From assembly GCA_964619935.1 (NCBI GenBank), contig CAZUGO010000085.1:1-64000 (forward strand): a stretch of DNA of 64,000 nt, in the 5' to 3' direction. The notes under the pieces were generated by a model that saw nothing but the letters and a program-made list of their open reading frames with translations, searched no databases and was not told where the DNA came from. The position numbers were made by a program, and so were the translations under genes. Within the stretch, counting starts at the first letter, position 1; each line of letters opens with the position of its first letter. Source of the DNA: CAZUGO01 sp964619935 (GTDB lineage Bacteria > Planctomycetota > Phycisphaerae > UBA1845 > CAIVHJ01). This document shows positions 19,820 through 28,543 of this stretch, piece after piece.

Positions 19820-21148
19820 ATGGAGCCGGGGGTCGATCACCCCGGGGGCTCAGGCGTGCATCATGTGGCCATCATTGGCGGCGGGTTCGGTGGATTGTAC
19901 GCAGCCCGATCGCTGCGCCGCACGCCGGTCCGCGTTACCGTCGTGGATCGCCGCAACCATCACCTGTTTCAGCCGTTGCTGTATCAGGTGGCCACCGGTG
20001 GGTTGTCACCCGCGAATATCGCTGCCCCGTTGCGGGCCATCCTCAACCGTCAGCAGAACACGACCGTTCTGCTCGCGGAGGCCCGCGGCTTTGAGCCGGG
20101 CGCACGACGGCTGCTGCTTGACCAGGGCGTTTTGGACTATGACTTCCTGATTGTGGCGGCCGGGGCGGCCACCCATTACTTCGGCCATGACGACTGGGCT
20201 CATGCCGCGCCGGGCCTCAAGACCCTGGAGGACGCCACGGCCATCCGCCGGAAGATCCTGCTGGCCTTTGAACGCGCCGAGTGTTGCGGCGATCGGGATG
20301 CCGTTCGCGCCTGGTTGACGTTCGTGGTCATCGGGGCCGGGCCCACCGGTGTCGAGCTGGCCGGGGCGGTTGCCGAAATCGCGCGCCATACCCTGAAACA
20401 TGATTTTCGAAAGATTGATCCAGCCGACGCCCGAATCATCCTGCTGGACGCCGCAGACTCTGTGTTGCCGACCTATCCCGCGGACTTGCAGGACCGGGCT
20501 GCGAGGTCGCTCCGCCGGCTGGGCGTCGCGATCCGGACCGGGATTCGCGTGACGGCCATCGAACCGCGGCGGGTGACGGTCCAATGCGGCGGCGACCGCG
20601 AAACGATCGCGGCGCACACGGTGTTGTGGGCGGCAGGTGTCAAGGCCTCGCCGCTGGGAAGGGCACTGGCCCTCGCCACCGGGGCCGCGCTTGACCGCGG
20701 CGGACGCGTGTTGGTCGAACCCGACCTCACCGTGCCCGGGCATCCTGAGATCATGGTTGTCGGCGATCTGGCCTGCTTTACCCATCAGAGGGGCGGGCCG
20801 CTGCCCGGAGTTGCCCCGGTTGCCATTCAGCAAGGCCGCTACGCCGCCGAGCGCATCCGTGCCCGGCTGCGGAATCGGCGCCTGGCACCGTTTCGCTATC
20901 GCGATCGCGGCAACCTGGCGACCATCGGTCGGTCGGCGGCGGTCGCCGACTTTGGTCGCCTGCGGTTTTCCGGGTATCCCGCCTGGCTGCTGTGGCTCTT
21001 CGTACACCTGATGTACATCGTGGAGTTTGAGAACCGCTTGCTGGTGCTGTTGCAGTGGGCTTGGAACTATGTGACTCGCAATCGTTCGGCCCGGCTGATT
21101 ACCGGGCCCGCCGAGGGTCCGGCGGAGGCCGACCGGCCCGATTCCTGA
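19820..21148 (+). CDS. ndh: Type II NADH dehydrogenase (NDH-2)
   Basis: The 442-residue pyridine nucleotide-disulfide-type flavoprotein has the FAD-binding GGGFGG at residues 20-25, HHLFQPLLYQVATGGLSP near 50 (typical of NDH-2), the NAD-binding GAGPTGVELAG near 175, and a second FAD contact GDLACF near 315. A hydrophobic and amphipathic C-terminal stretch (WLLWLFVHLMYIVEF ... LLQWAWNYVTR, about 392-425) anchors NDH-2 enzymes to the membrane. It oxidises NADH and reduces quinone without pumping protons. The frame is open far upstream, but homology begins at about the ATG at 19820. Confidence 0.9.
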   Translation: MEPGVDHPGGSGVHHVAIIGGGFGGLYAARSLRRTPVRVTVVDRRNHHLFQPLLYQVATGGLSPANIAAPLRAILNRQQNTTVLLAEARGFEPGARRLLLDQGVLDYDFLIVAAGAATHYFGHDDWAHAAPGLKTLEDATAIRRKILLAFERAECCGDRDAVRAWLTFVVIGAGPTGVELAGAVAEIARHTLKHDFRKIDPADARIILLDAADSVLPTYPADLQDRAARSLRRLGVAIRTGIRVTAIEPRRVTVQCGGDRETIAAHTVLWAAGVKASPLGRALALATGAALDRGGRVLVEPDLTVPGHPEIMVVGDLACFTHQRGGPLPGVAPVAIQQGRYAAERIRARLRNRRLAPFRYRDRGNLATIGRSAAVADFGRLRFSGYPAWLLWLFVHLMYIVEFENRLLVLLQWAWNYVTRNRSARLITGPAEGPAEADRPDS

Positions 21149-21341
21149 TCCATGGATCGGGCGGTTCGTCGATAGGCTCTGGCTCGACTTGAGTGAGGCG
21201 GTGGGGTCGGCGGCTTGCGGTCACCTGGATTCGGGAATTCTGGCAAGCTTGGCGTCCGGCGGACGTTCATGGCAATGTGGCCGCGGGGCCACTACAGGAT
21301 GTGATCCACAAGCGACGTCATCATCGAGAAGGAGGCTTTCC

Positions 21342-22169
21342 ATGTTTCAATTCGTGAGCAGTGCGCTTCCGGCAGCGGCGGTGTCGATATTGCTGGGCTC
21401 GGCCGTGGCCCTGGCCGGTGGTCCGCAGCAACAGCTTTCGGGGCGGCATCAGGCGCGTTTGCTGGAGAAGTTCGGCGACCAGGGCATCGATGCCGACCAG
21501 GACGGCATGCTGACCCATGCGGAGGTCCGGGCGTTCTTTGAAGCCAACCCGGATCTGAAGCCCGGCAAAGTTGGCCATCGCGGCGGCCGGCACATGGGTC
21601 CGGGCGGCCGGGTCATGCAACTGCTGCGGAGCCTGGAGCAACTCGATTCCGGGCAGATTCCGGAAGGGATTGTGCAGCGCCAGCCCAAACTCGACACCAA
21701 CGGTGACGGCCAACTCAGCGCCGAGGAATGGACCGGTCATGTCGAGAAGAAGCGAGCCCGCCTTGTGAGTCGGCTGCTCAGAATGGAACCGTCGATCGAC
21801 AGCGACGGCGACGGACAGGTCAGCGCTGCTGAACTGAGTGCCTTCAGCGCCCAGCGGAAAGAAGCCGTGCGGGCGACCGTGTTGGCCAATCACCCCGAAG
21901 CCGACACCGACGGTGACGGCGTGCTCAGCGAAGCCGAATTCGAAGCGTTCAATACTCAGCTTCAGGCCGAGCGGGCCCAGCGGATTCTGGAACGGCACCC
22001 CGAGGCCGACACCAACGGAGACGGTGTGCTCAGCCAATCTGAATTGGACAGCTTCCGCGATTCACGGCCCGGCTGGCGCGGTCGCGGAGGTCGCGACATG
22101 CATCGACCGCACGGCCGGCCGGCGTGGGATGACGACGGTCCGATGTCGGAGGACGCACCGATCGAGTAG
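21342..22169 (+). CDS. Secreted EF-hand protein with five calcium loops
   Basis: The 275-residue product has a signal peptide (about 1-25, VALAGG) and five canonical 12-residue EF loops (DADQDGMLTHAE, DTNGDGQLSAEE, DSDGDGQVSAAE, DTDGDGVLSEAE, DTNGDGVLSQSE). The Gly/Arg/His-rich segments near residues 75-85 and 240-260 are low-complexity. A GAAGGAGG ribosome binding site fixes the ATG at 21342. Exported EF-hand proteins of this layout are common in planctomycetes. The role is probably calcium-dependent surface or periplasmic binding. Confidence 0.85.
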   Translation: MFQFVSSALPAAAVSILLGSAVALAGGPQQQLSGRHQARLLEKFGDQGIDADQDGMLTHAEVRAFFEANPDLKPGKVGHRGGRHMGPGGRVMQLLRSLEQLDSGQIPEGIVQRQPKLDTNGDGQLSAEEWTGHVEKKRARLVSRLLRMEPSIDSDGDGQVSAAELSAFSAQRKEAVRATVLANHPEADTDGDGVLSEAEFEAFNTQLQAERAQRILERHPEADTNGDGVLSQSELDSFRDSRPGWRGRGGRDMHRPHGRPAWDDDGPMSEDAPIE

Positions 22170-22238
22170 GTTGGCCTCGGTTCCCTGAGGCACATCGATG
22201 AGGGCCCGGCGCACCGGCTCTGGGCCCTCCTCGTGCTT

Positions 22239-22814
22239 CTAATGCGGCTGAACTACGATGGCCCGGGGTCGTGTGGGGCAGTACAACTGGCAGACGCCGC
22301 AGCCGACGCAGCCGGCGGACTGCACCTCGATGCTGCCCGACCAACCGATCCGGATTGCGGTGGAACCCAGCGGGCAGCGTTCGACACACTCGGCACAATC
22401 CTCACCCTGGGTTCTGAGGCAGGCTTCGACTCGAACGTGGGCCAGCCCCATCCGGATGTCGGCCGGGGAGTCCACCAACTGCAAGGCGCCGCTGGGGCAG
22501 ACCCGCATACAGGCCAGCTCGTCGCAAATCACGCATGCCGCCAGGTTGGGGTCGACGACCGGCGTGCCGCCAAGCTGCGGATCTGTTGACGGCAGCAAGC
22601 GGATCGCCGCGGCTGGGCAGGCGCGGACGCAGTCGCCACTCCGCCGGCAGGTGTTCAGAAAATCGGTCTCGGGCAGGGCACCCGGGGGGCGCAACAGGGA
22701 CTCCGGCAGAGTCACCGACATCGTGCCGTGCGCTTCCAGCAGGTCGGCCAGCGGGTTGAGGATCGACTGCAGCCCGTGGCGAAAGAACTGTCTGCGATTC
22801 GGTTCAGGTCCCAT
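22239..22814 (-). CDS. Tat-exported polyferredoxin (NapF/NapG/MauM-like)
   Basis: The 191-residue product begins MGPEPNRRQFFRHG, a twin-arginine motif, but the hydrophobic stretch after it is weak, so export is likely but not sure. Four cysteine clusters follow: CxxxGDCVRACP, CVICDELACMRVCP, CAECVERCP and CVGCGVCQLYCP. These could bind up to four [4Fe-4S] centres, close to the NapG/MauM pattern. It probably relays electrons outside or at the membrane. It lies 92 bases downstream of a BaiN-type flavoprotein on the same strand. No nap or other reductase genes are nearby. Confidence 0.8.
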   Translation of the reverse strand: MGPEPNRRQFFRHGLQSILNPLADLLEAHGTMSVTLPESLLRPPGALPETDFLNTCRRSGDCVRACPAAAIRLLPSTDPQLGGTPVVDPNLAACVICDELACMRVCPSGALQLVDSPADIRMGLAHVRVEACLRTQGEDCAECVERCPLGSTAIRIGWSGSIEVQSAGCVGCGVCQLYCPTRPRAIVVQPH

Positions 22815-22906
22815 CGAGATCCTCATCGTTGGCGGCCGACGCCGGCGAATCGCCGGGCTGCCGCCGGTCGTATTGTAGCGGAGCCTGCTGGGCCGGCCCA
22901 CGGGCA

Positions 22907-24175
22907 TCAGGACGTCGTTTGGAACTGACGCTCCAGGCCGCGCGCCGATTGAAACGCGCTCGACCAGGACCACTGGAAGTTGAATCCTCCGATTCTGCCA
23001 TCCACGTCCAGGATCTCGCCGACCAGGTACAGACCCGGGCAGGCGCGCGAACCCATTGTGGCAGGGTCGATTTCGGGCAGCGGGACGCCGCCGGCAGTCA
23101 CTTCGGCATAGTTGTAGCCGCGATCGCGAACCACGGGCAGCGGCCAGGTTTGCAGGGTGTGCAGCAGTTGCCGCCGTAGCTCGCGCGACAGTTGAGCCAG
23201 GGTCTGGGCGGCGTCGATCCCAAGGTGCTGCAGGCAGCGCCGGGCCACCCGATTCGGCAACCAGCGGGCCAGGGCGTTGTGCAGTTGCATCCGGGGGTTG
23301 CTGCCGACCAAAGCCAGCAGGTGTTGCTCCGCCGCGTGCCGGTCTTCAACGATGAAGTCCACCGACAAGCTTAGCGGTCGGCCTTCCTGGCGGGCGCGGG
23401 TCCAATGTCGTGAAATGTCCAGCACCGCAGGTCCGCTGATCCCGAAGTGGGTCCACAGCAGGGCACCGCTGCGGCGGACGGGCGTGGGCCTGCTGCCGCG
23501 CAGCTCGAGCGTGACTTCCTGGGTAATGCCCGACAAGTCCTGGTGAAACTGCCCGTCGAGGACCAGCGGAACCAGCGCCGGGACGGGTGGCACCACGGTG
23601 TGGCCCAAGTCGACGGCCAAGCGGTACCCGCCGCCGTCGCTTCCGGTCTTGGGCAGCGACTTGCCACCGGTGGCCAGCACGACCGCCGGCGCGCTGAATG
23701 TCGTGGTGGGCGTCTGCACCCGCAGGCCGTTCGCATGCACGCTGACGGCGGTGACCCGCTGGGCGGTGCGGAGGTCGACACGGCTGTGCCGCACCCCACC
23801 GAGCAGCAGGTCCAGGACCTCGCCGGAGTTATTGCTTCGCGGGAACAACTTGCCGTGGGCTTCCTCGTGCAGTTCCAGTCCCAGGTCACTGAAGAAACCA
23901 AGGGCTTGCGGTACGGTCAGCGCGGCCAGGATCCGGCGAATGATTCTCGGGTTGCCACCGCAAAAATCGTCGGCGGTAACGACCCGATTGGTGACGTTGC
24001 AGCGGCCACCGCCCGAGACCCGGATCTTGGCCCCGAGTTTGGGGGCGCCGTCCAGCAGCACAATGTGCCGTTTGGGCAGCCGGCGCCTCGCAAAGATGGC
24101 GGTGGCCAGCCCCGCCGCGCCGCCGCCAACAATGATGATGTCGGCGGTGACCACGGGCAAGGGTTGGGAGTGCAT
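22907..24175 (-). CDS. BaiN/RdsA-family FAD-dependent oxidoreductase (HI0933-like)
   Basis: The 422-residue flavoprotein has the FAD motif VGGGAAGLATAIFA near residue 16, GAKIRVSGGGRCNVTN near 50 (the hallmark of the HI0933/YhiN/BaiN family), VLATGGKSLPKTGSDGGGYRLA near 165, and the C-terminal GLYLVGEILDVDGRIGGFNFQWSW that closes the FAD site. Members reduce small enones or bile-acid-like rings, but the substrate of most is unknown. It is transcribed toward the polyferredoxin gene and is divergent from the MBL-fold gene. Confidence 0.88.
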   Translation of the reverse strand: MHSQPLPVVTADIIIVGGGAAGLATAIFARRRLPKRHIVLLDGAPKLGAKIRVSGGGRCNVTNRVVTADDFCGGNPRIIRRILAALTVPQALGFFSDLGLELHEEAHGKLFPRSNNSGEVLDLLLGGVRHSRVDLRTAQRVTAVSVHANGLRVQTPTTTFSAPAVVLATGGKSLPKTGSDGGGYRLAVDLGHTVVPPVPALVPLVLDGQFHQDLSGITQEVTLELRGSRPTPVRRSGALLWTHFGISGPAVLDISRHWTRARQEGRPLSLSVDFIVEDRHAAEQHLLALVGSNPRMQLHNALARWLPNRVARRCLQHLGIDAAQTLAQLSRELRRQLLHTLQTWPLPVVRDRGYNYAEVTAGGVPLPEIDPATMGSRACPGLYLVGEILDVDGRIGGFNFQWSWSSAFQSARGLERQFQTTS

Positions 24176-24323
24176 GGTCGTCCCACGCAGGTCGGTACGG
24201 TTTCACGGGGCAGCGGCCGCATTATGCCACGGTCCGGCGCCGGTCACAAACGGCGGGTTGACTTTGCCGGGGCCCTCTTTCACGATACACGCGCCGGGCT
24301 CGGCGACGATCGGGGGGGGTCGG

Positions 24324-24998
24324 GTGTTGTTCCAGAAGCTGACCGAACACATCTACAAGCTGGACCTGCGTTGGTACGGGTTTCCGGTGGGTGTGTTTTT
24401 GGTTCGCGAGGGCGCGGAATGGACGTTGGTTGATGCCGGTGCCCGGTGGCATCCGCCGACGATCATCCCGGCGGTGCGCGCCCAACTGGACGGCGCGCCG
24501 CTGACCCGCGTGGTGCTGACCCACGGCCACCCCGATCATGCCGAGGGGCTGCCCGCCATTCTCCAAGAGTTCAATTGCCCGGTGTGGGCCCATGAACGGG
24601 AGGTTCCCTTGCTGCGCGGGGAGACCACCTACGCCCAGATCCGTCCGACATGGTGGGCCTTTCGCCTGGTCAGCGCGCTGTACCTCAGCCGGCCGCTCGA
24701 TTATCGGGTCGACCACGCGCTGCGCGAATCGGACACGGTTTGCGGCTGTCGGGTGATCGCGGCGCCGGGCCATACCCCGGGTCAGATCGCCTTGCTGCAC
24801 GAACGCGATCGGGCGTTGCTTTGTGCGGATGCCTGGCAGAACATGTTCGGTCGGCCGCGCGGGCCGATCGCAATATTCACGCCCGATCGCGCCGAGGCCG
24901 CCCGCACCATGCGCAAGCTGGCCGGATTGAACTTCGATGTGCTCCTGGCGGCTCACGGTCCGCCGTATCGCGGCGGCCTCCTGGCCTTCTTGCCCTGA
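24324..24998 (+). CDS. Metallo-beta-lactamase-fold hydrolase
   Basis: The 224-residue product has the dinuclear-metal motif LTHGHPDHAEG near residue 66, GHTPGQIAL near 152 (third His), ADAW near 170 (bridging Asp) and AAHGPP near 212 (last His). The start is GTG at 24324 or TTG at 24327, just after a G-rich run; in-frame DNA upstream is unlike protein and would overlap the divergent gene. The substrate is unknown. The size fits general thioester hydrolases or lactonases of this fold. Confidence 0.85.
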   Translation: MLFQKLTEHIYKLDLRWYGFPVGVFLVREGAEWTLVDAGARWHPPTIIPAVRAQLDGAPLTRVVLTHGHPDHAEGLPAILQEFNCPVWAHEREVPLLRGETTYAQIRPTWWAFRLVSALYLSRPLDYRVDHALRESDTVCGCRVIAAPGHTPGQIALLHERDRALLCADAWQNMFGRPRGPIAIFTPDRAEAARTMRKLAGLNFDVLLAAHGPPYRGGLLAFLP

Positions 24999-25436
24999 TC
25001 CCGCCTCAATAGCCGGGGGGCCCGCCGTCCGAGGCCGCCCCCGGCACACTCAAGCCAAAGGCTCCAATCGTGGAGCGTCGATTCCGACCGCGTCTTGATC
25101 ATGCGGGCGGCCGAATCTTTTAACTTTCGAACTTCATGCAGAAAGATCGGCGGCGGGTTCACCAATATCGAATAGTCCCCCTGGAGACCTGCCTGGCTAT
25201 CATGCCGCGGCGGTCAGGTGGGGCAATAAGGCCCGACCGGGAGTGCGTGTTGTTGGCGATCAAGCCCGGTGGCCCTCTGCAGCCGGCGGTTTGCAGGAGC
25301 GCCACCGTTTGAGACGCAACCGGTTGCGGGAATGGCCGGGAGAGACAGGACATCTGGCACGGCGCGTGCCGTGTGTCGGAGTCGGCCAGAAGTTGGCTCG
25401 ACCGCGATTGGACACCATTGCTGAAGGAAATCACCC
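24999..25436. other. Intergenic region upstream of dockerin-vWFA gene
   Basis: There is no gene. I looked for riboswitch-like conserved blocks because of the long leader, and none matched well. A short hairpin (GGCACG-GCG-CGTGCC, 25356-25370) lies about 70 bases before the start codon. The promoter could not be placed. Confidence 0.4.
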
Positions 25437-26399
25437 ATGTTGCAGGACACCTCCAAAGTCATGACCCAGATGTTGTCGGCCGTCGCCACTGCGCTTGTGA
25501 TGACCGCATCAGTGTTCGCTGGTGGGCTTGGGAGCGATTGCCCTGGCGACCTCAATCACGATGGTCAGGTCGATTCGGTCGACCTTGCCGAGATCCTCGG
25601 GGCCTGGGGTCCGAACACGGGGCACCGCGCCGACCTCAACGGTGACGGTCTGGTGGGTCCCTTGGACCTGGCTCCGCTGTTGAGCGGATGGGGACCTTGC
25701 CCACAGTCGGAGGCCTGTCAGGTGCTCTGCGCCAACCTGGAGGTGGTCCTGATCATGGACACGTCGGCATCGATGGTCGACGAGGCCCAGAGTTTGTGCG
25801 ACGGCATGCCGGCGATGCTGGCCGAGGTCGAAGATGCCCTGAACGCCATGTCCGACACCCCGGTGAGCGGTGCGGTGGCGATGCTCGGCATCACTGAGGA
25901 CGCGGTGGACGATCCGTCGCTGGAATGTGTCAACGGTAGTGTTCTAGAGTCGTTGACCGCGGTGGTGCCGGGCGACAACGGCACCTGTCCAGCCCAACTC
26001 GACCAGGGCGCCGACGCGGTGGCCGAGAGCAAGAATTGGGGTTCGGCCGCCGCCATCGTGGCCCAGGAATACAACTGGCTGTCGGGCGCCACCCGGATCA
26101 TGATCCCGGTGAGCGATGGCGGGGCGTGCATGGGTGGGACCCAGGCGGCGGACGCCTGCGATGCCGCCGACGTCCAGGCCGCCGACCACGCCGCCCAGTT
26201 GGCTGCCGCCAACAACGTGGTCATGCTGCCGATCATCGCCAGCCATCCCGGTCAGCCGGTGTGCCTGTATGAAATCGCCGAGCAGTGTGCGGGCAATACC
26301 GGGGGGACCGCTCTGTTGACCAGTGACGCCCAGTCGGACCTGGTCGATGCCATCATCGAGATCGCCATGGCTTCGTGCCAAACCACCTGCGGGGACTGA
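25437..26399 (+). CDS. Secreted dockerin-like plus von Willebrand factor A protein
   Basis: The 320-residue product has a signal peptide (about 1-28, VFAGG). A dockerin-like pair of calcium repeats (GDLNHDGQVDSVDLAEILGAWG and ADLNGDGLVGPLDLAPLLSGWG) spans about 33-85. A vWFA domain spans about 95-310, with the MIDAS motif DTSAS (LIMDTSASMVDEA) and later PVSDGGACMGG. Several Cys residues suggest disulfides. In cellulosomal proteins dockerins are usually C-terminal; here it precedes the binding domain. AAGGAAATC upstream of the ATG supports the start. It is probably an exported adhesion or matrix-binding protein. Confidence 0.82.
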   Translation: MLQDTSKVMTQMLSAVATALVMTASVFAGGLGSDCPGDLNHDGQVDSVDLAEILGAWGPNTGHRADLNGDGLVGPLDLAPLLSGWGPCPQSEACQVLCANLEVVLIMDTSASMVDEAQSLCDGMPAMLAEVEDALNAMSDTPVSGAVAMLGITEDAVDDPSLECVNGSVLESLTAVVPGDNGTCPAQLDQGADAVAESKNWGSAAAIVAQEYNWLSGATRIMIPVSDGGACMGGTQAADACDAADVQAADHAAQLAAANNVVMLPIIASHPGQPVCLYEIAEQCAGNTGGTALLTSDAQSDLVDAIIEIAMASCQTTCGD

Positions 26400-26430
26400 T
26401 CAGCAAGACGCCGGGAGGGGAGAGTTTCAC

Positions 26431-26462
26431 AAGGGTAGGTCCTTTGGGCCCGCCCTTTTTTT
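26431..26462 (+). terminator. Rho-independent terminator
   Basis: The 12-base arms 26431-26442 and 26446-26457 pair around a TTT loop with one mismatch and two G-T wobbles, and are followed by a run of T to 26462. It sits 32 bases after the stop of the vWFA gene. There is no T-run in the opposite direction, so it acts on the plus strand. Confidence 0.75.
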
Positions 26463-26528
26463 CATGGCAGCTGGTTAGGATAGAAGGGCTGGGCGGCGGC
26501 GCAGGTGAGCCGTTGTTCGGGGATGATT

Positions 26529-27632
26529 TCAGGCCGTCGCCGCCGGATCGATCAGTGCTTTGACGACCTCCTGGGCGGCCACCGCGGCCAGGGCGGCACC
26601 GGCCTCGCCCAGCGGATAGCGCTGCAATTCCAGGTGCGCCCACGGTGCCGATTGCCGGGGACTAGCCATGATCTGGACGCAGCGGTGGAAGTGCGAGAAA
26701 TCGGAGCCCCAGCAGCCCCGGACGTCGAGATGCTTCTTGTTGATGTCTTCGTGGGGGTTGAGCGTGACGTTGCCGCAGTCAGTATACTGGCCGACAATGA
26801 CCACGCGGCCGCCGTCCCGGGTGTAGCGCAGCGCCTGACCCACAGCGACGGGGCTCCCGGTGGCTTCGATGGTGACGTCGGCGCCGCGCCCGGAGGTGTG
26901 GTGCAATACCCAGTCGCGGCGAGCGGCGTCCTCGTGGGTGGCAATGTCCAGCGTGTGCGCGGCACCCACGGCCTGGGCGGTCAGCAGGCGCGCCTGGGGG
27001 CCCCCGATGCACAGCACGGTAGACGCACCGCGCATCAAGGCAAAGATCACCGCAGACAGCCCCACGGGACCGCTACCCAGGACCACCACGGTGTCGCCGA
27101 TGGCCACATCGGCCCGCTCCACGGCGTGCAGGGCGGTTGGCATGCCGCAGCCTCCGGCCATGAACCGACCGGCATCGACGGTTCCCAGATCGATGCAGCG
27201 AGTATTCGGTTTCAATACCATGGCCTCAGCCCAGCCTCCGGTGAGACCATCCCGAGTTCCGTAGGTAATGCCGTACACCTTTCGCCGCGGGCAGCGTGTG
27301 GCCGCCTTGGCCACCAGGCAGTACCAGCAGGCGTGGCAAGTGCCGTGGACATCCAGAAACGTCACCCGTTGGCCTTCACGAAACGGCTGACCCTGAATGT
27401 CCGTCATCCGGCCGCGAATCTTTTCCAGGCGGCCGACGGTGACGTGCCCCGGAATCAGTGGGTAGGGGACCCCGGCCAATCTGCCCTCCTGGAGATGGAC
27501 ATCGGTGCCGCAGACCTCACTCAACTCCACACGCAACAGGGCGGAGTCGTGTTCCAGCGCGGGCTCCGGGAACTCGCGCAATTCAACCGCTCCGTGAGGT
27601 TTGGGAATGACCGCGGCGAGCACCCGGCTCAT
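26529..27632 (-). CDS. Zinc-dependent medium-chain alcohol dehydrogenase
   Basis: The 367-residue MDR protein has the catalytic Cys in SEVCGTDVH near residue 41 and four Cys of the structural zinc lobe (CHACWYC ... C) near 100-115. The Rossmann motif LGSGPVGLSA is near 184. The usual GHE motif reads GHVTVGRL, so the Glu that normally supports the catalytic zinc is Val here. FLDVHGTCH replaces the common xxxxxGxC before the lobe. The substrate is unknown (polyol- or threonine-dehydrogenase-like). It lies 109 bases downstream of phaR on the same strand but shows no link to it. Confidence 0.85.
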   Translation of the reverse strand: MSRVLAAVIPKPHGAVELREFPEPALEHDSALLRVELSEVCGTDVHLQEGRLAGVPYPLIPGHVTVGRLEKIRGRMTDIQGQPFREGQRVTFLDVHGTCHACWYCLVAKAATRCPRRKVYGITYGTRDGLTGGWAEAMVLKPNTRCIDLGTVDAGRFMAGGCGMPTALHAVERADVAIGDTVVVLGSGPVGLSAVIFALMRGASTVLCIGGPQARLLTAQAVGAAHTLDIATHEDAARRDWVLHHTSGRGADVTIEATGSPVAVGQALRYTRDGGRVVIVGQYTDCGNVTLNPHEDINKKHLDVRGCWGSDFSHFHRCVQIMASPRQSAPWAHLELQRYPLGEAGAALAAVAAQEVVKALIDPAATA

Positions 27633-27741
27633 GGGATCGACACTCCGTGTACGAGGATTTAATCGCGGTAATTGTATCGGGTGTTTCGAGGGCGTCCAAT
27701 CGCCGGCAGCGCTCGGCGCGCTCGGCGGTGCGGTCGAGGGG

Positions 27742-28320
27742 CTACTTGCCGGGACCGCCCGCGGATTGGGACAGCTCCTCGATGCGTTGCATCATGGCGG
27801 CCATCTGCATCTTGAGTTGGTCCAACTCGGAGGGGCGGGTTTCCGCCGCTGCGGCGGTCGGCGCTCGGGACGCCGACCGCGGCGATCGCGGGTTCATGGA
27901 TTCGAAGAACGATCGAGCCCACTCGAACGGCGCCCCCGGCATGCCCGTGGTCACGCCGAAGGTGTTCTGCAGGAACCGGGTCCACTGCGCCTGGGAGACC
28001 TGCTGGGCCTCCAGCATCTGCCGGAAGAACTGCTCGAAGACGCCCCCGAGCATCTGCTGTTGTGTGCGGATGACCTGGTGCAGGATGTTCGACGGGAACA
28101 TGGCCAGTTTTGGGGGATCGTGCTCGATGATAATCTGGGTCAGCACCAGGTTGGTGATGTCATCTCCGGTGGCCGAGTCGGTGATCCGGACGTCATGGCC
28201 CTGACAGATCAGGTCGTGCATCTCGGCCAGCGTGACGTGCCGGCTACGGGTAGTGTCGTAAAACCGTCGGTTCGGGTACTTCTTGATGGTCAGGGTGGCG
28301 GTCGGCTCGGCATCGGCCAT
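27742..28320 (-). CDS. phaR: Polyhydroxyalkanoate synthesis regulator PhaR
   Basis: The 192-residue product has the N-terminal PHB-accumulation-regulator domain (about 10-65): IKKYPNRRFYDTTRSRHVTLAEM, then ITDSATGDDITNLVLTQIIIE. A helical region with QxMLGGVFEQFFRQMLEAQ follows, then an Ala/Pro-rich linker and a C-terminal coiled coil (about 165-185). In proteobacteria this family binds DNA at TGC/GCA-rich sites, represses phasin genes, and is titrated by PHA granules. The gene is divergent from the phasin gene, and the palindrome between them fits that control. A CGAGGAGG site supports the start. Confidence 0.9.
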   Translation of the reverse strand: MADAEPTATLTIKKYPNRRFYDTTRSRHVTLAEMHDLICQGHDVRITDSATGDDITNLVLTQIIIEHDPPKLAMFPSNILHQVIRTQQQMLGGVFEQFFRQMLEAQQVSQAQWTRFLQNTFGVTTGMPGAPFEWARSFFESMNPRSPRSASRAPTAAAAETRPSELDQLKMQMAAMMQRIEELSQSAGGPGK

Positions 28321-28351
28321 CGCAGGCGGTCCTCCTCGCTGCCAGAATGTA

Positions 28352-28361
28352 GTGCAGAACT
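28352..28361. promoter_or_regulatory. Minor inverted repeat GCAG-N2-CTGC upstream of phaR
   Basis: A 4-base inverted repeat lies 32-41 bases before the phaR start codon. Its TGC/GCA content resembles PhaR sites, so it may allow autoregulation. It is too short to be sure. Confidence 0.3.
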
Positions 28362-28434
28362 GCTATGAGTTCAACTAATAGATCGTCAAGCAAGTGTAAC
28401 TATATATATAATAATGTGATACAATTAGTAATAA

Positions 28435-28454
28435 TTTTGTGCGAACGCACAAAA
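28435..28454. promoter_or_regulatory. Perfect 9-bp-arm palindrome, candidate PhaR operator
   Basis: TTTTGTGCG-AA-CGCACAAAA is perfect on both arms and contains TGC-N4-GCA. It ends five bases before the -35 of the phasin promoter in a strikingly AT-rich gap (28375-28455). PhaR proteins are known to bind TGC/GCA-rich sites at phasin promoters. The match to this PhaR is inferred. Confidence 0.6.
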
Positions 28455-28459
28455 AACTC

Positions 28460-28488
28460 TTGACCGCAGCCGGTAGTGGGGGTACAGT
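28460..28488 (+). promoter_or_regulatory. Sigma-70-like promoter of the phasin gene
   Basis: TTGACC (28460-28465), a 17-base spacer and TACAGT (28483-28488) lie 55 bases before the phasin ATG. Spacing is ideal and the -35 has five of six consensus bases. Confidence 0.65.
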
Positions 28489-28543
28489 TGAGGTGTCGTG
28501 ATTTGCACTTTCAGCTTCCGGGTCCAACAGGAAAGGAACGGCC

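Noticed and set aside
25210..25436. Cyclic-di-GMP (GEMM-like) riboswitch in the leader of the vWFA gene
   Set aside because: A GACGCAA stretch suggested it, but the conserved GCAAA and AAAGC blocks are not in the right places.
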